A stretch of DNA of 64,000 nucleotides from Lentisphaeria bacterium. GTDB taxonomy: Bacteria; Verrucomicrobiota; Lentisphaeria; Victivallales; UBA1829. Positions within the stretch are counted from its first letter, which is position 1; every line of letters starts with the position of its first letter. The position numbers and the translations under genes are program-made. The stretch lies in the NCBI GenBank assembly GCA_017963105.1, contig JAGCTY010000031.1, forward strand, positions 1 to 64,000, written 5' to 3'. Shown here in pieces: positions 8,764-17,301 of the stretch. Below the pieces are notes generated by a model. The model saw nothing but the letters and a program-made list of their open reading frames with translations, had not been told where the DNA came from and did no database searches.

Positions 8764-9243
8764 TCAGGACGACGTCGAACCCGATCCCGCCGACGCGGTC
8801 GATCCGGAGACGGTCTCCGTTTCCGGTTCCGACGGGGACAGTGCGGCGACCGTCAGGCACGCTGCCGCGCGGGCGTCCGGGCAGTCCAGCAGGCGGAACG
8901 ACTCCGGGATGAACACGATGTCGCCGGACTGAAGGCCGTCCGCCGGGAACAGCTCCTGAAGCGTGTCGAACCTGGCGAGCGCGGCGGCGGTGCGGGCGTC
9001 GTTGGACCCCGCCAGCACGTCGACCAGGATCAGGTGGAACTGCTGGCGGCGCGTGAGCGTGCTGTCCGTAAAGACGCCGTCGCCCGCGAGAATGAGCACG
9101 CATGGCGGACGGAGCCCGGCGGGCAGGCATCTGGCCTGGACCGCCGTTTCGGGCGTTCCGGCGGTCACGAATCCGACGGCGGGAAACGAATCTGCGACGA
9201 TGGATTTCAGAGCGTTCGCGACGGTAAGCGTGGCGGCGGTCAT
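8764..9243 (-). CDS. Phage gp37-like (DUF1834-type) protein, tentative
   Basis: A 159-residue protein. Its ATG at 9243 overlaps the stop of the portal-like gene by four bases, so they are translationally coupled. A central Q-F-H-L-I-L-V-D-V-L-A-G segment followed by a charged helix resembles the beta-alpha pattern of small head-tail or tail-terminator proteins. The resemblance to Mu gp37/DUF1834 is weak and rests mainly on context. The C-terminus is a low-complexity Ser/Gly/Thr tail. It ends the phage remnant: no tail genes follow. Confidence 0.45.
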   Translation of the reverse strand: MTAATLTVANALKSIVADSFPAVGFVTAGTPETAVQARCLPAGLRPPCVLILAGDGVFTDSTLTRRQQFHLILVDVLAGSNDARTAAALARFDTLQELFPADGLQSGDIVFIPESFRLLDCPDARAAACLTVAALSPSEPETETVSGSTASAGSGSTSS

Positions 9244-10472
9244 GGGCGCACCTCCGGGGCGGATTCGGCGCGCTTCAGCGAGATGCCGAACCGGGCGGAA
9301 ATCTCCTCGGGATCGGCGTCGAGCCCGGCACGGTGGAGCGTTTCCACGATGCCCGCAAAAACGGCACGGTCCTCCTGCGCGGAGTCGCGGAACCGCAGGA
9401 CGGGGACGGCCGCCGCATCGCCGAAATTGAACTTGGTCCACGGGACGGCGAGCTGGGAGCGGACGGTCGATTCGATCGCGCGGGCGTCGGCCTCCAGCAG
9501 GTCGCTCCTGACGCGGCTCTGCGCGTCGCCGCCGGAAAGGCCGCCGGATTCGGACGAGCTGGCGAGCTGTCCGAGGAGGACCTTCGTAATCGCCTTCGAG
9601 GTGTACTCCAGGAGCTTGAAGTAGACGTCGCCGCCCGAATTCGACGCCTGGAGGAGCTCCAGTTCGGTCGACTTCGTGAACACGCCGCCTCCGTTCGGCC
9701 CGAAGCTCCGGATCAGGTTCCGCATCACGCCGCGTTCGTTCTCCCACGCGCTGCGGTCGACCTTCGCCACCACGAACGGCATCCCGTAGCGCTCGACGAA
9801 CGACACGAGGTCCTTCACCGGGTAATTCTGGAACACGTGCAGCCAGATCAGCGTCCGGATGAGCCCGGCCCGCGCCGGATCGCCCGCGCCGCCGTGCGTA
9901 TGGACGATGAACTTCGCCGGAGGCAGAGGTACGCCCGCCCGGTCGTCGTCCGTCACGAGCAGCGGCGTTTCCGAGCCGCGGAACGTGAAATGCCAGGCGC
10001 CGACGGGCCGGAACCCGGCCAGCGAACCGCCCGCGCCCCAGACGATCTCGGCGGCGGAAAGCGGTGCGATCACGGCGTCCATCAGGTGGCCGGCGAGCTC
10101 GTGGAACGATGCCAGGCCGGGCTCGCCGCCGGATTCCCTCAGCGCGGCTTCGAACGCCTGCGCGGCTTCCTTCGAAGCCGGGCGGCCGTCGCCGGGTTCG
10201 ACGCCCCAGTCGAGGCCGGTCAGCGCGCTTTTCCGCACCTGCATCGCCAGGATGACTTCCCAGTTTCGTTCCTGGATCTCGCGGGCGGCGACGGCGAGTT
10301 CCGCGATGTCGCCCTCGTTCGCGGCCTCCAGGATGCGCGAGACGTTCACGGGCGTATACTCGGAGGTCTGGAGCCAGCGGGCGCGGTCACCGGGCGCGGC
10401 GGCGATCCAGCTGCCAGGCGCGGGCGTTCCGCCGTCCCTTGCGGCGGTTCGGACTGAATGGTTCAGTTTCAT
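9240..10472 (-). CDS. Mu gp29-like portal protein (DUF935)
   Basis: A 410-residue protein resembling the DUF935 family, the portal protein of Mu-like phages. Typical features are the early YTPVNVSRILEAANEGD segment, I-Q-E-R-N-W-E..M-Q-V-R-K-S-A, P-L-S-A-A-E-I-V-W, and the FVERYGMPFVVAK segment. A Ser/Gly-rich loop (SSSESGGLSGGDAQS) precedes the C-terminal helices. The family is usually longer (about 500 residues), so the C-terminus may be shortened. A gp27-like gene lies upstream, but the terminase large subunit (gp28) expected between them is missing. Confidence 0.8.
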   Translation of the reverse strand: MKLNHSVRTAARDGGTPAPGSWIAAAPGDRARWLQTSEYTPVNVSRILEAANEGDIAELAVAAREIQERNWEVILAMQVRKSALTGLDWGVEPGDGRPASKEAAQAFEAALRESGGEPGLASFHELAGHLMDAVIAPLSAAEIVWGAGGSLAGFRPVGAWHFTFRGSETPLLVTDDDRAGVPLPPAKFIVHTHGGAGDPARAGLIRTLIWLHVFQNYPVKDLVSFVERYGMPFVVAKVDRSAWENERGVMRNLIRSFGPNGGGVFTKSTELELLQASNSGGDVYFKLLEYTSKAITKVLLGQLASSSESGGLSGGDAQSRVRSDLLEADARAIESTVRSQLAVPWTKFNFGDAAAVPVLRFRDSAQEDRAVFAGIVETLHRAGLDADPEEISARFGISLKRAESAPEVRP

Positions 10473-10523
10473 GTTCGGATTCCTTATGGGGTTGAGGTTG
10501 ATGTGAGGTTGATGTGAGGCTGT

Positions 10524-11150
10524 TTACGGTTTGATTCCCAGGATCGAGGACAGGCGGTCCGCGACCTCGGCCCCGTCCACGCGCGACCATTCGTCCCGGC
10601 GGCGGTCCAGCAGTTCGTTGTACTGCATCCGGGCGCGTTCGAGCGCCTCGCGCAGGCGGACGTTCTCCTCGGACAGCGCGGCGACGCGTTTCCGCAGGAC
10701 GGTGTTCTGGCCGTCCGAAACGGATTTCGACAGGGTGACGGCCGAGCGGACGAGCCGTTCGATCGTCTTCGGATCGTCGGTTGTGGCGTCGGTGCATTCC
10801 CGGACGAGCTTCAGCAGGTCGATCTTGAGTTCCTCCGCAATCGCGCTCGTCGCCTCGCAGTCGCGGAGCAGCGCGGCGGACAGCCGGACCTCCTCGTATG
10901 CCAGATGCACTTTCTCCCGTTCCTCGGCAATGGTCTTGAACTCACGCGTCGTCCTGAACCGCGTTACCGCGGCGGCCGTCAGGGTCATCCCGAGCGCGTT
11001 CAGCGTACCGGCCACTTCAGGGTTGGCGAGCACGGCCTGGCTGGTCGCGCCCTCCAGGAGCAGGCATGCGATCCGGTAGCGGAGCCGGAACGGGAGGCGT
11101 CCGAACTGGGAAAGCGGTTTCGTTTTCTTCTGTTTCTGGGGCAGGCCCAT
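10524..11150 (-). CDS. Mu gp27-like protein (DUF3486), putative small terminase
   Basis: A 208-residue helical protein. The N-terminus has a basic patch and L-P-x-x-L-R-Y-R-I-A-C-L-L-L-E-G-A-T, which looks like a helix-turn-helix entry. The middle and C-terminal thirds are coiled coil. Size, composition and position before a gp29-like portal gene fit the Mu gp27/DUF3486 small terminase family. No integrase, transposase or large terminase is nearby, so it is a remnant or a repurposed fragment. Confidence 0.6.
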   Translation of the reverse strand: MGLPQKQKKTKPLSQFGRLPFRLRYRIACLLLEGATSQAVLANPEVAGTLNALGMTLTAAAVTRFRTTREFKTIAEEREKVHLAYEEVRLSAALLRDCEATSAIAEELKIDLLKLVRECTDATTDDPKTIERLVRSAVTLSKSVSDGQNTVLRKRVAALSEENVRLREALERARMQYNELLDRRRDEWSRVDGAEVADRLSSILGIKP

Positions 11151-11295
11151 GGTCCCTCCTTGTTTTGAGCTGATCTCTCAAAAAAGGGGCCGAGCCTGGA
11201 AAAACGGACGTGCCATTCTTGCAACAAAATCAACATCAATCACTTGCATCCGGCGCATCTGATCCTTTTTTTTGCGGTTTACGCGAATGCAAGTA

Positions 11296-11331
11296 CAAAA
11301 AATCCGGGCAGACCTGCGCGGCCTGTCCGGA
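11296..11331 (-). terminator. Terminator of the 11359-13350 gene
   Basis: Read on the minus strand, a G+C-rich hairpin with TCCGG..CAG / CTG..CCGGA arms (11303-11331) is followed by a T-run (11297-11302). It lies 28 bases after the stop codon. Confidence 0.8.
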
Positions 11332-11358
11332 TCGGGTTCCGTCTGAATGTGCGGAGGA

Positions 11359-13350
11359 TTACTTTTTGTATTCCTTGGCAAAGACGAGGCTGGTGACTTT
11401 GTCCTTCGCCTTGTCGTAGTAGAAGATGAGCGTGCCGGAGACGTTCTGTCCCTTCCAGCTGAACGTATAGGGGAGCAGCACCTTGCCGGCGTTGTCCTTC
11501 GCGAGCTTGACGCGGGAGTAGACGTAGGGGAGATTGTCGGAGGAGACGGCGTTCTCGAACGTCTCGGCCTTGGCGTTGGCCGCCTTCAGCGCCGAAGCCG
11601 CATTGTCGCGGGCTTCCTGAAGCTCATCGCGGTTGTCGTCGTTCGCATTTTTCAGTTCGGCAACAGCCTTGTTGAACGCTTTTTCGGCATCCTTCACGGC
11701 GGCCTGCGCCGCTTCGATCTCGTCCGCGTCGGCGATCTGCTGCGGCGGGGTCTTCCCGGTGAAGATATTCGTGAACGCGACGGAGTTTCCGCCCTTGTCC
11801 TCGGCGGCATGTCCGTACTGCTCGGTGAGGGAGTCCTTGAAGCGGAGGAAATCCTGCCTGGAGCAGTCCTTCATCATATAGATGACCTTGGAGAGGCTGT
11901 TGGAGACGTACACGAGGTCGATGGAGTCGGGGTCGCCGGCGATGCCCACGTCCAGCCCTTCGGGCGGGAAGGTGATGACGTCGCGGCCGAGCGCGGGCTC
12001 GATGTGCGGGAATTCAGGTTCGCGCCAGAGCGCGTAGCGCGCGTCGGCGATGGTGAAGCCCCAGCAGGCTTTTTTGTATCCGCAGTCGGCGTCGATGCCG
12101 GCGTAGTTCTCGTTCGCGTTCTTCTGCTGGCTCTCCGCCTTGGCGATGACGGCCTCGTATCTGGCCAGGGATTCCGCGTTGTCCTCGAGCTTGATGGCGT
12201 CGTTGACCGGGATGATCGTGGCCTGCGAGGAGCCCGGCGTCGTCTTTCCTGCGCCGGGGTTCACGGCGGGTGTGGAGTCCTGTCCGTCGTCCTCGGGGAA
12301 ATCATCGAAACCGTCGTCGTTCCGGACCTGGGCGGTCGTCGTCTTCGGCTTCGGCTGTCTGGACTTGTCCTTGGCGAGCAGGTCGATATAATTCTTCGCA
12401 AGTTCCTGAGCCGTGGCCCACGCGCCGGTCAGAGGATCATAGATGTAGCCGGCGGTTTCGTTGCGCTTGAAGACTTCGCCTTTGAGCTTGTCGTAATTGG
12501 CCCGGATTTTTTCGTCCTTTTCGCGGGCGATCCGTTCAAGGTTCTTCTTGACGTACTGGCTGCGCATGTACTTATTCTTCTGAGGATCGAATTTCGCGCG
12601 GGTCTCGTCGTTCAGGTCGATGAAGTTGATGATCTTGTCCTCGACCGTGATGGATTTCTCCGTGACGCGGTAGAGCGTGCCCTTGACGGAGTAATGCTTC
12701 GGCCCCATGTTGTAGTCCACAGAAACCTTGTCGCCGACCTTGTAAAGCGGGATTTCTTCCGCGGCCCGGGTCTCCACAATGCTCTGATACTTCTTGTCGT
12801 CGGAGCCGTAATCCTGCTCGACGAGTTTCTTGGCCTGTTCATTCAACGCCTGGAGATCCGCATTCTCAAGGGGGACGGACGGCACGAGCGGCATGTGCTT
12901 CTCGATGTCCGCGTTGATGGAACGGACGACGGACGGCTCGGTGAGGTCCTCGGACGAAGCGTATCCGTCGATCGTGGTCCGGATGATATCGGTGCGGTGG
13001 TTCGAGAGCTGGTATTTCGCGGCTTCGAGCGCGGCCTTGTCGCTCCTGGCGGCATTGGTTTTCGCGGTGGTATTCGTCTTGTCGGTCGTCGCGGGCTTCG
13101 CACCGGTCTGACCGGTTCTTCCCTGGGCGGCGCCCCCCTGCTGGAATCCGGGGCCGGCTCCCATTCCCTGGGGCATTCCCTGCGGGAAATTGCCCTGCGG
13201 CATCCCCTGCATTCCCTGCGGGAAATTACCCTGGGGGAAATTCCCCTGCGGCATCCCCTGCGGGAAATTGCCCTGGGCAGCCACGGGGACGGACAACAGC
13301 ATGCAGCCTGCGGCAAGCATGCTTCCAAAAACCCATGTAGTGTTCTTCAT
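11359..13350 (-). CDS. Secreted protein with N-terminal NFPQGMPQG repeats
   Basis: A 663-residue protein with a signal peptide (1-25, cleavage near V-A-A-Q). About 50 residues of repeats built from G-N-F-P-Q-G-M-P-Q follow, then a T/K-rich linker (about 80-105). The rest is charged and mostly helical. A beta-like stretch around 205-235 (YKVGDKVSVDY...YRVTEKSITVED) resembles an SH3-like fold. A long coiled coil lies near 560-605. No enzymatic motif was seen. It has its own promoter overlapping that of RNase HIII, and its own terminator, so it is probably monocistronic. Function unknown. Confidence 0.75.
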   Translation of the reverse strand: MKNTTWVFGSMLAAGCMLLSVPVAAQGNFPQGMPQGNFPQGNFPQGMQGMPQGNFPQGMPQGMGAGPGFQQGGAAQGRTGQTGAKPATTDKTNTTAKTNAARSDKAALEAAKYQLSNHRTDIIRTTIDGYASSEDLTEPSVVRSINADIEKHMPLVPSVPLENADLQALNEQAKKLVEQDYGSDDKKYQSIVETRAAEEIPLYKVGDKVSVDYNMGPKHYSVKGTLYRVTEKSITVEDKIINFIDLNDETRAKFDPQKNKYMRSQYVKKNLERIAREKDEKIRANYDKLKGEVFKRNETAGYIYDPLTGAWATAQELAKNYIDLLAKDKSRQPKPKTTTAQVRNDDGFDDFPEDDGQDSTPAVNPGAGKTTPGSSQATIIPVNDAIKLEDNAESLARYEAVIAKAESQQKNANENYAGIDADCGYKKACWGFTIADARYALWREPEFPHIEPALGRDVITFPPEGLDVGIAGDPDSIDLVYVSNSLSKVIYMMKDCSRQDFLRFKDSLTEQYGHAAEDKGGNSVAFTNIFTGKTPPQQIADADEIEAAQAAVKDAEKAFNKAVAELKNANDDNRDELQEARDNAASALKAANAKAETFENAVSSDNLPYVYSRVKLAKDNAGKVLLPYTFSWKGQNVSGTLIFYYDKAKDKVTSLVFAKEYKK

Positions 13351-13435
13351 CGTCGTTATTCCTTATCTGCGGTTCATGGATGTGCGAATCGTGCATTTCC
13401 CGCCGTTTTTTGGAAAAAACTCGGGAAACATTCAT

Positions 13436-13464
13436 ACTTTAACTTGATTCTTGCGAGTTTTCAA
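13436..13464 (-). promoter_or_regulatory. Promoter of the 11359-13350 gene
   Basis: On the minus strand, TTGAAA (13459-13464) and TAAAGT (13436-13441) are 17 bases apart. They overlap the plus-strand RNase HIII promoter. Confidence 0.5.
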
Positions 13465-13472
13465 GCTATAAT
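13444..13472 (+). promoter_or_regulatory. Promoter of rnhC
   Basis: TTGATT (13444-13449) and a perfect TATAAT (13467-13472) are separated by 17 bases, upstream of the GTG start at 13555. Confidence 0.75.
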
Positions 13473-13554
13473 AGAAAAGTTTTGACGTTTTTTTTAAAAA
13501 AAAGCTAGTTTCAGCCGTTATTTGCCCCCCTGAACCAACATAGGAACCGCCGCC

Positions 13555-14484
13555 GTGAGTGGTAAAACTTGTTTCGTCGCATCCCTGACGCCCGACCAGA
13601 TGAACGCCCTCCGGGCCAGTCTTGAAAGCATCTCCGCATGGGAGTTCTCCGAGGGGCCCTACATGCTCTTCAAAGCCGCGCGGGAGAAGACGCAGGTGGC
13701 GGCGTACCGGTCCGGCAAGCTCGTCGTGCAGGGCGCGGGCACGCAGGATTTCGTCGAATTCGTGCTGGAGCCGCTGATCGGGCTCACGCGGGACGAATCG
13801 GAACCGCCGCCGCTGCTTGAATTCAGGGACCCGCATGCGGGCATCGACGAAAGCGGCAAGGGGGATTTCTTCGGGCCGCTGGTCGTGGCGTGCGTGTTCG
13901 TGGCGGACGAGGAGACAGCGGACGTGCTGGCGAAGGCCGGCGTGCGCGACTCCAAGGCCATCAAGGACGATTCGAAGATCTCCGCGCTCGCGGAACAGGT
14001 CAAGACCACAGTCCGCGGCAAGTTCGGCGTCGTGGTCGTCGGACCGGAGGCGTACAACCGCACCTACGAATCCATCGGCAACCTCAACCGCTTCCTCGCA
14101 TGGGGCCATGCACGCGCGCTTGAGAACATGCTCAGATTCGCGCCGGAATGCCGGCATGTGATCTCCGACCAGTTCGGCGACAAACGCCTCGTGGAAAACG
14201 CTCTCCTCAAAAACGGTCGCGCCGTCCGTCTGGAGCAATTCCCGCGAGGCGAACGCGACGTCGCCGTGGCCGCGGCATCCATCCTCGCGCGTGCCGAGTT
14301 CGTGCGGCGTCTGACGAAACTCGAAGAGGAGGCCGGATGCCCCCTGCCCAAGGGAGCCGGGACGCAGGTCGACAGAACCGCGAAACAGCTCTTCCTGTCC
14401 GGCGGCGAACCGCTCCTCCGAAAATTCGCAAAAATGCACTTCCGCACGGCACGGAAGGCGATGGGACTGCCTTTGGACGACTGA
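13555..14484 (+). CDS. rnhC: Ribonuclease HIII
   Basis: A 309-residue enzyme that cleaves RNA in RNA/DNA hybrids. The N-terminal ~90 residues are the TBP-like substrate-binding domain that separates HIII from HII. The catalytic domain opens with G-I-D-E-S-G-K-G-D-F-F-G-P-L (97-109; Asp98, Glu99); the third acid is probably Asp205 in I-S-D-Q-F. The G-K-G-D motif is the HIII variant. The start is GTG: the next ATG (codon 16) would cut into the N-terminal domain. Confidence 0.93.
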   Translation: MSGKTCFVASLTPDQMNALRASLESISAWEFSEGPYMLFKAAREKTQVAAYRSGKLVVQGAGTQDFVEFVLEPLIGLTRDESEPPPLLEFRDPHAGIDESGKGDFFGPLVVACVFVADEETADVLAKAGVRDSKAIKDDSKISALAEQVKTTVRGKFGVVVVGPEAYNRTYESIGNLNRFLAWGHARALENMLRFAPECRHVISDQFGDKRLVENALLKNGRAVRLEQFPRGERDVAVAAASILARAEFVRRLTKLEEEAGCPLPKGAGTQVDRTAKQLFLSGGEPLLRKFAKMHFRTARKAMGLPLDD

Positions 14485-14544
14485 ACCGTCCCGTTTTTTC
14501 AGAGAAAGAATCGGGCGCAAAACCGTTTTTTCTCGAAAAAAAGA

Positions 14545-14573
14545 TTGCTTTTTATCCTGCGCGGTGCTATATT
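14545..14573 (+). promoter_or_regulatory. Promoter of the fructose-bisphosphate aldolase gene
   Basis: TTGCTT (14545-14550) and TATATT (14568-14573) have a 17-base spacer and an extended -10 TGC. The start codon is 47 bases downstream. Confidence 0.7.
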
Positions 14574-14619
14574 GATATGATGGATTTCTTTCAACCCTAA
14601 TCATAGAAAGGACAACCGT

Positions 14620-15594
14620 ATGGTCAACTACAAAGATCTCGGACTGGTCAACACCCGCGAAATGTTCAAAAAGGCGATGGCCGGCCACTATGCGATCCCC
14701 GCATTCAACTTCAACAACATGGAACAGCTCCAGGCGATCATCGCCGCGTGCTCCGAAGAAGAATCCCCCGTGATCCTTCAGGTCTCCAAGGGCGCGCGCA
14801 ACTACGCCAACCAGACCCTGCTCCGCTACCTCGCGCAGGGCGCTGTCGAATACGCCCGCGAAATCGGCGGCGGCAAGGTGATCCCGATCGCCCTCCACCT
14901 CGACCACGGCGATTCCTTCGAACTCTGCCAGAGCTGCATCGAGTTCGGTTTCTCCTCCGTCATGATCGACGGCTCCTCCAAGACCTTCGACGACAACGTC
15001 GCCCTGACCAGGAAGGTCGTCGAATACGCCCATCAGTTCGATGTGACGGTCGAAGGCGAACTCGGCGTCCTCGCCGGCGTCGAAGACGAAGTCAAGGCCG
15101 AGCAGCACACCTACACGCGCCCCGAAGAAGTCGAATCCTTCCTGAAGGGCACCGGCGTCGACTCCCTCGCCATCTCCATCGGCACCAGCCATGGCGCCTA
15201 CAAGTTCAAACCGGGCACGGATCCCCGCATCCGCCTCGATATCCTCAAGCAGATCGAAGAGCGCATCCCCGGTTTCCCGATCGTCCTCCACGGTTCCTCC
15301 TCCGTCCCGCAGGAATACGTTCAGATGATCAACCAGTACGGCGGCCAGCTGAAGGACGCCATCGGCATCGGCGAAGACCAGCTCCGCGAAGCATCCAAGT
15401 CCGCCGTCTGCAAGATCAACATCGACTCCGACGGCCGTCTCGCCATGACCGCCGGCGTCCGCAAGGTCCTCATGGAAAAGCCCGCGGAATTCGATCCCCG
15501 CAAGTATCTCGGCCCCGCCCGCGATATGCTCAAGGAACTCTACAAGCACAAAGTCATCAACGTGCTCGGTTCCGCCCACCACGCCTTCGATTGA
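14620..15594 (+). CDS. fba: Class II fructose-1,6-bisphosphate aldolase
   Basis: A 324-residue zinc-dependent aldolase of glycolysis and gluconeogenesis that interconverts fructose-1,6-bisphosphate with dihydroxyacetone phosphate and glyceraldehyde-3-phosphate. Visible catalytic elements are H-L-D-H-G-D (93-98; Asp95 acid/base, His96 zinc), E-G-E-L-G (145-149), S-I-G-T-S-H-G (186-192; His191 zinc) and V-L-H-G-S-S (222-227; His224 zinc). Codons are strongly biased to C-ending, as expected for a highly expressed gene. It is flanked by its own promoter and terminator, so it is monocistronic. Confidence 0.96.
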   Translation: MVNYKDLGLVNTREMFKKAMAGHYAIPAFNFNNMEQLQAIIAACSEEESPVILQVSKGARNYANQTLLRYLAQGAVEYAREIGGGKVIPIALHLDHGDSFELCQSCIEFGFSSVMIDGSSKTFDDNVALTRKVVEYAHQFDVTVEGELGVLAGVEDEVKAEQHTYTRPEEVESFLKGTGVDSLAISIGTSHGAYKFKPGTDPRIRLDILKQIEERIPGFPIVLHGSSSVPQEYVQMINQYGGQLKDAIGIGEDQLREASKSAVCKINIDSDGRLAMTAGVRKVLMEKPAEFDPRKYLGPARDMLKELYKHKVINVLGSAHHAFD

Positions 15595-15620
15595 TCTCCC
15601 GGTCGATTTCGCGTCATTCG

Positions 15621-15658
15621 CGCCGCTCTCCCTTCCCGGGGGAGCGGCTTTTTCTTTT
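15621..15658 (+). terminator. Rho-independent terminator of the aldolase gene
   Basis: A strong hairpin (GCCGCTC / GAGCGGC, extended by C/G pairs) is followed by TTTTTCTTTT, 27 bases after the stop codon. Confidence 0.9.
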
Positions 15659-15688
15659 GCTAATTTGCTCCCGCGCGCACGTTTCCGC

Positions 15689-15716
15689 TTGATTTTTCCG
15701 TTTTTTATGCTAGAAT
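15689..15716 (+). promoter_or_regulatory. Promoter of the dctPQM operon
   Basis: TTGATT (15689-15694) and TAGAAT (15711-15716) have a 16-base spacer and an extended -10 TGC. The dctP start is about 65 bases downstream. Confidence 0.65.
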
Positions 15717-15779
15717 ATAAGGATTCGCAACTGTCATTTTCTTCACCTTCATATTCACGAAAGGATAACCATTCCTGCC

Positions 15780-16808
15780 ATGTCTGAACTCCAAAAGACC
15801 CACAAGACGTTTTCGAATCCCATCTCCTGGTGGATTCTCAACATCCTGACCACGTGCTTCATCGCCACGGCCATTTGCGCGTTCTCGGTCCGCTCCGCCA
15901 AGACGTCCGGCAGCGTCCGCGTACTCCGCCTCGGGCACGGCCTCTCCGCCGACCACCCGGTCCATCAGGCGATGCTCCACATGTCGGAACGCCTGCGCGA
16001 GCTTTCCGCCGGCACGATGGAACTTCAAATCTATCCGAGCGGGCAGATCGGCTCCGAGGACGAATGCTTCAAGCAGGCGCAGAACGCCCAGATCGAGTTC
16101 GCGAAATGCTCCGCCGCCGTGCTCGACGGCTCCGTGCCGGAATTCCAGGTTGTCGGCGCGCCGTTCCTGTTCCGCGATTCGGATCATTTCTGGGCGGTCA
16201 TGAACGGCGAGATCGGCAAGTCCCTCCTGCGGAAGATCGACGGACTGATGGGCATCTGCTACTTCGACGCGGGCGCCCGCAACATCTACACCACGAAAAA
16301 GGCCGTGCGTTCCGCCGAAGACATGAAGGGGCTGAAGATCCGCACGCAGAAGAGCTCCATCGCCATGCAGTCGATGGAGGCGCTGGGCGCGTCCCCGACC
16401 CCGATCTCCTGGGGCGAACTCTACACCGCCCTGTCGCAGGGCACCGTGGACGCCGCCGAAAACAACATCCCGAGCTTCGTGACCGGACGCCACTTCGAGG
16501 TGTGCAAATATTTCACCTTCACGGAACACCAGCGTGTGCCGGACGTGCTCGTGATGAGCAAGAAGATCTGGGACGAACTCACTGCCGAGCAAAAGGGCTG
16601 GATCGAACAGGCCGCAGCCGATGCGAACGTGTTCCAGCGGCAGGCGTGGCGCGAATCCGAGGTCCTCAACGAGCAGATCGCGCGTGAAGCGGGCGTCGAG
16701 TTTATCAAGGTCGACCGCGCCCCGTTCATCGAGCTTTCCAAACCGATCTACGACGCGTTCCCGCCCGATCTGCAGGAGCTCGCGAAGCGCATCCGGGAGG
16801 TCAAGTGA
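15780..16808 (+). CDS. dctP: TRAP transporter solute-binding protein DctP
   Basis: A 342-residue periplasmic substrate-binding protein. An N-terminal hydrophobic helix (about 16-36) is the signal peptide or anchor. Family hallmarks are L-R-L-G-H (49-53), the Y-P-S-G-Q-I-G segment (85-91), G-L-K-I-R-T (184-189) with Arg188, the usual carboxylate-binding arginine, and D-A-A-E-N-N near 225. The substrate is therefore probably an organic acid, but which one cannot be read from sequence. It is the first gene of a three-gene operon; its stop overlaps the dctQ start. Confidence 0.93.
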   Translation: MSELQKTHKTFSNPISWWILNILTTCFIATAICAFSVRSAKTSGSVRVLRLGHGLSADHPVHQAMLHMSERLRELSAGTMELQIYPSGQIGSEDECFKQAQNAQIEFAKCSAAVLDGSVPEFQVVGAPFLFRDSDHFWAVMNGEIGKSLLRKIDGLMGICYFDAGARNIYTTKKAVRSAEDMKGLKIRTQKSSIAMQSMEALGASPTPISWGELYTALSQGTVDAAENNIPSFVTGRHFEVCKYFTFTEHQRVPDVLVMSKKIWDELTAEQKGWIEQAAADANVFQRQAWRESEVLNEQIAREAGVEFIKVDRAPFIELSKPIYDAFPPDLQELAKRIREVK

Positions 16809-17299
16809 TGCGGAAAATTCATACCGTCATGGTCAAAATCCTGAGTTTCCTCCTGGAAACCAGTATGGCGCTCCTGGTGCTGGACGTGCTCCTCGGCGTC
16901 ATCTCGCGTTACGTCGTGGGCAAGCAGGTGTCCTGGACCGAGGAGCTCGCATGTCTGCTGCTTGTCTGGTCCTCCTTCTTCGGCATCGCCCTGGCGTTCA
17001 ACAGCCGTTCCCACCTCGGCATCGACCTCATCGTGAACATGATGACCGACACCCCGCGCAAGACCGCCGCGACGATCGCCCATCTCGTAACGATCGTGTT
17101 CACGGTCGTGGCGTTCCTGTACGGCGGTTGTTTCCTGCTGCACAAGGCCATGTTCGTCACCCGGAACGTGATGCCCGCGCTTCAGATCCCGGACGCGGTG
17201 ATGTACCTGCCGATCCCGGTTTCCGGCCTGTTCATCCTCTACTTTGAAATCTGCAATTACGCCGAGGATGTCCTCGGCAAGAAAGGGAAGGAGGCCTGA
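16808..17299 (+). CDS. dctQ: TRAP transporter small membrane subunit DctQ
   Basis: A 163-residue protein with four hydrophobic helices. The Q-V-S-W-T-E-E-L-A motif (residues 40-48) and a following F-N-S-R-S-H-L-G-I-D segment are typical of DctQ. The ATG at 16808 overlaps the dctP stop (TGATG). It is the small membrane subunit that partners DctM. Confidence 0.92.
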   Translation: MRKIHTVMVKILSFLLETSMALLVLDVLLGVISRYVVGKQVSWTEELACLLLVWSSFFGIALAFNSRSHLGIDLIVNMMTDTPRKTAATIAHLVTIVFTVVAFLYGGCFLLHKAMFVTRNVMPALQIPDAVMYLPIPVSGLFILYFEICNYAEDVLGKKGKEA

Positions 17300-17301
17300 C
17301 G

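Noticed and set aside
11347-13485. 712-codon plus-strand open frame
   Set aside because: Antisense shadow of the secreted-protein gene at 11359-13350, which has a signal peptide, promoter and terminator.
13432-15582. 716-codon minus-strand open frame
   Set aside because: Antisense to rnhC and the aldolase gene, both certain.
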